NCBI RefSeq assembly: GCF_001425385.1
Contig: NZ_LMQO01000003.1
Location: forward strand, 372,001-436,000
Source of the DNA: Sphingomonas sp. Leaf407
GTDB taxonomy: Bacteria; Pseudomonadota; Alphaproteobacteria; Sphingomonadales; Sphingomonadaceae
Direction: 5' to 3'
Length of the DNA stretch: 64,000 nt
Shown piece by piece: positions 60,862 through 64,000 of this stretch. The translations under genes were made by a program, and so were the position numbers. Below the pieces are notes generated by a model, which was not told the origin of the DNA, made no database searches, and was given only the letters and a program-made list of their open reading frames with translations. Position 1 is the first letter of the stretch. Each line of letters begins with the position of its first letter.

Positions 60862-61348
60862 TTCACGCGGAGGCGCGGAGACGCGGAGGCGCGGAGACGC
60901 GGAGACGCGGAGGCGCGGAGACGCGGAGACGCGGAGGAAGTATGGACCTGGAAGCGGTTTCCGGTGATGTGGTCGACGTTGCCCTGCGACTGCACCGGGA
61001 ACTGGGGCCGGGGCTTCTCGAAAGCGTCTATGAAATGCTGCTTGCAGGACGGCTCGAAGCAATGGGCTACGCCGTCGTCCGGCAACAGCCGATCGACGTC
61101 ATCTTCGACGGCCTCCGCTTTGAAAAAGCATTCAAGATTGATCTGTTGGTGGCCGGACGGCTGCTGATCGAGATAAAATCGGTCGAAAAGCTCCTTCCGG
61201 TCCATGGGAAGCAATTGCTGACCTATTTGCGCCTGACCAAACAGCCCGTAGGGCTACTCATCAATTTCGGCGGCGAAACGCTCAAGGAGGGGCTGCGCCG
61301 GATCGTCAACGACTACCGCCCCTCCGCCCCTCCGCGCCTCCGCGTGAA
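60862..61348. repeat. Cassette with inverted octamer arrays around a GxxExxY gene
   Basis: The left end is TTCA followed by nine copies of CGCGGAG(G/A) (60866-60937, pattern G A G A A G A A G). The right end is the inverse: three units (61321-61344) followed by TGAA. The shared terminal sequence TTCACGCGGAGGCGCGGAG is identical on both sides. The last left unit provides the SD of the enclosed gene, and the right array is inside its 3' coding end. Confidence 0.85.
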
Positions 61349-61367
61349 TCAATCTTCCGGAGAATAA
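60942..61367 (+). CDS. GxxExxY protein (PD-(D/E)XK nuclease-like fold)
   Basis: Protein of 141 residues with the family motif GPGLLESVYEMLL and LEAMGYAVVRQQPIDV, then a PD-(D/E)XK core: FKIDLLVAGRLLIEIKSVEKL (the D and E-I-K in KIDLL and IEIKS), followed by HGKQLLTYLRLT and VGLLINFGG. No nuclease activity of the family is established to my knowledge. The SD GGAGG is the last octamer of the left array; the residues SAPPRLRVN near the C-terminus are encoded by the right array and the stop lies at the fabG RBS. Its residence between fabD and fabG indicates insertion. Confidence 0.88.
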   Translation: MDLEAVSGDVVDVALRLHRELGPGLLESVYEMLLAGRLEAMGYAVVRQQPIDVIFDGLRFEKAFKIDLLVAGRLLIEIKSVEKLLPVHGKQLLTYLRLTKQPVGLLINFGGETLKEGLRRIVNDYRPSAPPRLRVNQSSGE

Positions 61368-61369
61368 CG

Positions 61370-62107
61370 ATGTTCGACCTAACGGGAATGACCGCTCTCG
61401 TCACCGGCGCCAGCGGCGGCCTCGGTTCCGCCATCGCCAAGGGCCTTGCCGCGCAGGGTGCGCGCCTCGCGCTGTCCGGCTCCAACCAGGCCAAGCTCGA
61501 AGCCTTCGCCGCTACCCTTCCCGGCGATCACGTCACGCTCGTCTGCGACCTGTCCGACGGCGCGCAGGTCGACGCGCTGGTGCCGCAGGCGGTGGCGGCG
61601 CTCGGCAAGCTCGACATCCTCGTCAACAACGCCGGCGTCACCCGCGACAACCTCGCGATGCGGATGAAGGACGATGAATGGGATCAGGTGATCCGCGTCA
61701 ATCTCGAAGCCGCGTTCCGCCTCTGCCGCGCCGCCGCCCGGCCGATGATGAAGGCGCGCTTCGGCCGCATCGTCTCGATCACCTCGGTCGTCGGGCAGAC
61801 CGGCAATCCGGGGCAGGCCAATTACGCCGCGTCAAAGGCCGGCCTCGTCGGCATGTCCAAGGCGCTGGGCCAGGAACTCGCCAGCCGCGGCATCACCGTC
61901 AACTGCGTCGCCCCCGGCTTCATGGCCTCGGCGATGACCGAGGTGCTGCCCGAGGCGCAGAAAACCGCCCTGCTGGGCAAGATTCCCACCGGGGCGCTCG
62001 GCACGGGCGATGACGTGGCGGCGGCGGTCGCCTATCTTGCCAGCCGCGAGGCCGGGTACGTTACCGGGCAGACGATCCATGTGAACGGCGGGATGGCGAT
62101 GGTATGA
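61370..62107 (+). CDS. fabG: 3-oxoacyl-ACP reductase FabG
   Basis: NADPH-dependent SDR of 245 residues. Cofactor loop VTGASGGLGSAIAKGLA, NNAGVTRDN, the catalytic Ser-Tyr-Lys (SITSVVGQTGNPGQANYAASKAG, key words ANYAASKAG), NCVAPGFMASAMTE and the C-terminal YVTGQTIHVNGGMAMV. SD GGAG lies inside the last codons of the GxxExxY gene. Elongation step of fatty-acid synthesis, with acpP and fabF downstream. Confidence 0.97.
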   Translation: MFDLTGMTALVTGASGGLGSAIAKGLAAQGARLALSGSNQAKLEAFAATLPGDHVTLVCDLSDGAQVDALVPQAVAALGKLDILVNNAGVTRDNLAMRMKDDEWDQVIRVNLEAAFRLCRAAARPMMKARFGRIVSITSVVGQTGNPGQANYAASKAGLVGMSKALGQELASRGITVNCVAPGFMASAMTEVLPEAQKTALLGKIPTGALGTGDDVAAAVAYLASREAGYVTGQTIHVNGGMAMV

Positions 62108-62619
62108 GCGTATTTCTGATGGTCGCGGCGATGGCGGCGGCGGGCGACGGCAATGTCGTCAAATGCGCGGTCGCCAAGATGCCGAAGCTCGAACTGGCGA
62201 AGCTCCAGCAGGGCATGATCGTCGGCGTGCTGGAGGGCAAGAAACCCGCCCCGCCGATCGAGGCGCTGGTGAAGAAGGCGCGCGCCCATGCCGCCACCTG
62301 CCAGCCGGGCACCGGCAAGGCCGATACCCGCGCGGGCGAACTGGTCGTCACCAGCATCGCGGTCGAGGCACTGGCCTCCGGGCTCGGCGCCAACGGCGTC
62401 GATCCGGTGGCGATCAACCGCCGCCTCAGCCAGACCCCGCCCGCCGTCCTCAACGCCTTCCTCGCGCGCAAGCAGACGGCGGAGGTGGATGCGTTCATGA
62501 ACGGCATGCTGGAACTGGCCGGTGCCAAGAAGGCGCAGGTGCGCGTGCAGCGGCTGATGGGCGGCTATGCGTTCAACGCCGCGACGCTGGCCCGGCTGTT
62601 CGCATCGCGCGCGGCCTGA
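62104..62619 (+). CDS. Exported hypothetical protein coupled to fabG
   Basis: Protein of 171 residues, function unknown. A short N-terminal hydrophobic stretch (MSVFLMVAAMAAAG) may be a weak signal peptide; the rest is alpha-helical with Ala/Lys/Leu periodicity and two cysteines (VVKCAVAK, AATCQPG). The start ATG overlaps the fabG stop (ATGA), so it is translated with it. It is not one of the usual fab genes; proteins of this kind are found in sphingomonads next to fabG but remain undescribed as far as I know. Confidence 0.7.
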   Translation: MSVFLMVAAMAAAGDGNVVKCAVAKMPKLELAKLQQGMIVGVLEGKKPAPPIEALVKKARAHAATCQPGTGKADTRAGELVVTSIAVEALASGLGANGVDPVAINRRLSQTPPAVLNAFLARKQTAEVDAFMNGMLELAGAKKAQVRVQRLMGGYAFNAATLARLFASRAA

Positions 62620-62660
62620 GGGTTCGGTTGAAAACTGGCGGAGGGGGGCGCCGGTGCCGC

Positions 62661-62682
62661 GAAATGCGCTTCGGCGCATTTC
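62661..62682 (+). terminator. UUCG-tetraloop hairpin upstream of acpP
   Basis: GAAATGCGC-TTCG-GCGCATTTC, a perfect nine-bp stem with the stable TTCG loop, 41 bp after the preceding stop and 100 bp before acpP. There is no T-run after CATTTCCG. It may limit read-through so that acpP, needed in large amounts, uses its own promoter. Confidence 0.55.
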
Positions 62683-62781
62683 CGAACGGACCCCGATGAA
62701 GCCGCGCCGGGTCTTGCGCGCGGCATTCGTGCGTTCTAGGGGCGTTCAGGAATACACCCCGCAGGTGAAGAGGGAATGAAT

Positions 62782-63018
62782 ATGAGCGAGACCGCCGAGC
62801 GCGTGAAGAAAATCGTCGTCGAGCATCTGGGCGTCGAAGCCGAGAAGGTCACCGAGGACGCGAGCTTCATCGACGATCTGGGCGCGGACAGCCTCGACAT
62901 CGTCGAGCTGGTCATGGCGTTCGAGGAAGAATTCGGGGTCGAGATTCCCGACGATGCCGCCGAGAAGATCACGACCGTCAAGGACGCGATCACCTATATC
63001 GACGAGCACAAGGGCTGA
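62782..63018 (+). CDS. acpP: Acyl carrier protein
   Basis: ACP of 78 residues. [19 protein letters not shown], the phosphopantetheine Ser in [18 protein letters not shown], and [14 protein letters not shown]. Of two ATGs (62776 and 62782) the second is preferred: AGAGGGA touches the first and lies six bases before the second, and the length then equals other ACPs. Confidence 0.97.
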   Translation: MSETAERVKKIVVEHLGVEAEKVTEDASFIDDLGADSLDIVELVMAFEEEFGVEIPDDAAEKITTVKDAITYIDEHKG

Positions 63019-63025
63019 TCCGGCC

Positions 63026-63105
63026 GGGGCGGCCTGGAGCCGCCCCGCCGACATGCCAGAGAGTTTCACGGCCCCCCGTCCCGGCGTAAAGCCATGGGCG
63101 GGGGG
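63026..63105 (+). promoter_or_regulatory. Two hairpins between acpP and fabF
   Basis: GGGGCGGC-ctgga-GCCGCCCC (63026-63046) and CCCCCCG-t-CCC pairing with GGG-C-GGGGGG (63072-63105). Neither has a T-run. They probably adjust mRNA decay or read-through between abundant acpP and fabF. Confidence 0.55.
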
Positions 63106-63141
63106 TCGTTCGTATCGACGCTGAACGAAAGAGGAATGCCC

Positions 63142-64000
63142 ATGCGCCGCGTAGTCGTGACCGGCCTCGGCCTCGTGACCCCGCTGGGTGCCGAGGTCGA
63201 GGTCGCCTGGAAGAACCTGATCGCCGGTAAATCGGGCGCGGGGCCGATCACCCATTTCGATGCGTCGAACCAGAAGTGCCGCATCGCGTGCGAAGTGAAG
63301 CCCGCCGGCCATGAATATGGCTTCGACGCAGGGCTGCGCGTCGATCACAAGATCCAGCGGCAGGTCGATCCGTTCATCGTCTTCGGCATCGACGCCGCCG
63401 GACAGGCGCTGGAAGACGCCGGCCTGACCGACATGACCGAGGAAGAGCGCTACCGCGCCGGCTGCTCGATCGGTGCCGGCATCGGCGGCCTGCCCGGCAT
63501 CGCCAGCGAATCGCTGGTGTGCGAGAACAAGGGCCCGTCGCGCGTCAGCCCGCACTTCGTCCACGGCCGGCTCATCAACCTGATCTCGGGTCAGGTTTCG
63601 ATCAAATACGGGTTGATGGGGCCGAACCACGCCGTCGTCACCGCCTGTTCGACCGGCGCGCACTCGATCGGCGACGCCGCGCGGATGATCGCGATGGACG
63701 ATGCCGACGTGATGCTCGCCGGCGGTTCGGAGGGCGCGATCTGCCCCTTGGGCATCGCCGGCTTTGCGCAGGCGCGTGCGCTGTCGACCGCGTTCAACGA
63801 TAGCCCCGAAAAGGCATCGCGCCCCTATGACCGCGACCGCGACGGCTTCGTGATGGGCGAGGGTGCCGGTGTCGTCGTGCTTGAGGAATATGAGCGCGCC
63901 AAGGCGCGTGGTGCCAAGATCTATGCCGAAGTCATCGGCTATGGCCTGTCGGGCGACGCCTATCACGTAACGGCACCGCATCCGCAGGGGTCGGGCGCGT
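63142..64000 (+). CDS. fabF: 3-oxoacyl-ACP synthase II FabF (3' end beyond window)
   Basis: Condensing enzyme; 286 codons are visible. MRRVVVTGLGLVTPLG, KIQRQVDPFIVFG, GAGIGGLPGI, the nucleophile Cys in VTACSTGAHSIGDA, and RPYDRDRDGFVMGEGAGVVVLEE. The window ends after HPQGSGA, before the two catalytic histidines. ATG 63142 with AGAGG seven bases upstream; ATG 63136 is less well spaced. Completes fabD-fabG-acpP-fabF. Confidence 0.96.
   Translation, partial: MRRVVVTGLGLVTPLGAEVEVAWKNLIAGKSGAGPITHFDASNQKCRIACEVKPAGHEYGFDAGLRVDHKIQRQVDPFIVFGIDAAGQALEDAGLTDMTEEERYRAGCSIGAGIGGLPGIASESLVCENKGPSRVSPHFVHGRLINLISGQVSIKYGLMGPNHAVVTACSTGAHSIGDAARMIAMDDADVMLAGGSEGAICPLGIAGFAQARALSTAFNDSPEKASRPYDRDRDGFVMGEGAGVVVLEEYERAKARGAKIYAEVIGYGLSGDAYHVTAPHPQGSGA

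Noticed and set aside
60866..60937. CRISPR-like array
   Set aside because: Units are contiguous 8-mers without spacers and no cas genes are nearby; it is a simple tandem array.

Overview
This window looks like chromosome from a GC-rich alphaproteobacterium, most likely a sphingomonad (Sphingomonas or a close relative). The reasons are the codon use and GC level, the housekeeping blocks ffh-rpsP-rimM, trmD-rplS, rpsF-rpsR-rplI and fabD-fabG-acpP-fabF, a TamA/TamB pair, a xylan/glucuronate utilisation locus, and typical sphingomonad intergenic palindromes. The assignment comes from reading the proteins, not from a database search. No phage, plasmid or CRISPR region was seen.

Layout. 1-10.5 kb: ftsY (cut by the left edge) and mtaB, a DUF924 gene, a GGDEF-EAL protein, then ffh-rpsP-rimM, and trmD-rplS ending in a strong terminator. 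Between rimM and trmD lies a reversed block with a BLUF photoreceptor, a secreted hypothetical protein and a thioredoxin-reductase-like flavoprotein. 10.5-18.7 kb: an M16 peptidase, a 0.7 kb island of nested palindromic repeats, a heme oxygenase-bacteriophytochrome pair, a LOV hybrid histidine kinase, an MpaB-type oxygenase and a lower-GC orphan. 18.7-23.2 kb: NAD synthetase, two different L,D-transpeptidase-type proteins and a lipoprotein.

23.1-37.2 kb is one long minus-strand run: a molybdo-oxidoreductase (FdhF/YdeP type) with fdhD and mobA, then a Wsp/Che3-like chemosensory operon (cheW-cheR/TPR-cheW-mcp-cheA/REC-cheB). It ends in two REC-containing histidine kinases and has no stand-alone CheY and no diguanylate cyclase. 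37.4-49 kb: thiolase, prepilin peptidase, a DUF1989 plus YcgG/GntA-like pair, MarR, YihY, tamA and tamB. 49-57.5 kb: a Baeyer-Villiger-type monooxygenase, a flavin amine oxidase and a glucuronoxylan locus (GH10, MFS, GH67, DUF6445) with a LacI-type operator palindrome between the divergent transporter and GH67 genes. 57.5-64 kb: tRNA-Glu(CTC), rplI-rpsR-rpsF, an RcnB-like protein, and the fatty-acid genes fabD, fabG, acpP and fabF (cut by the right edge).

The points most worth attention are: (1) a GxxExxY nuclease-like gene in a 487 bp cassette bounded by inverted arrays of a GC-rich octamer, sitting between fabD and fabG; (2) the chemosensory operon that appears to signal through two histidine kinases; (3) three photoreceptor classes (BLUF, phytochrome, LOV) within about 10 kb; (4) at least four families of intergenic palindromes, including a REPIN-like element present three times at exactly 107 bp, a TAG-flanked MITE-like element that supplies stop codons to its neighbours, and a branched three-hairpin structure after tamB.
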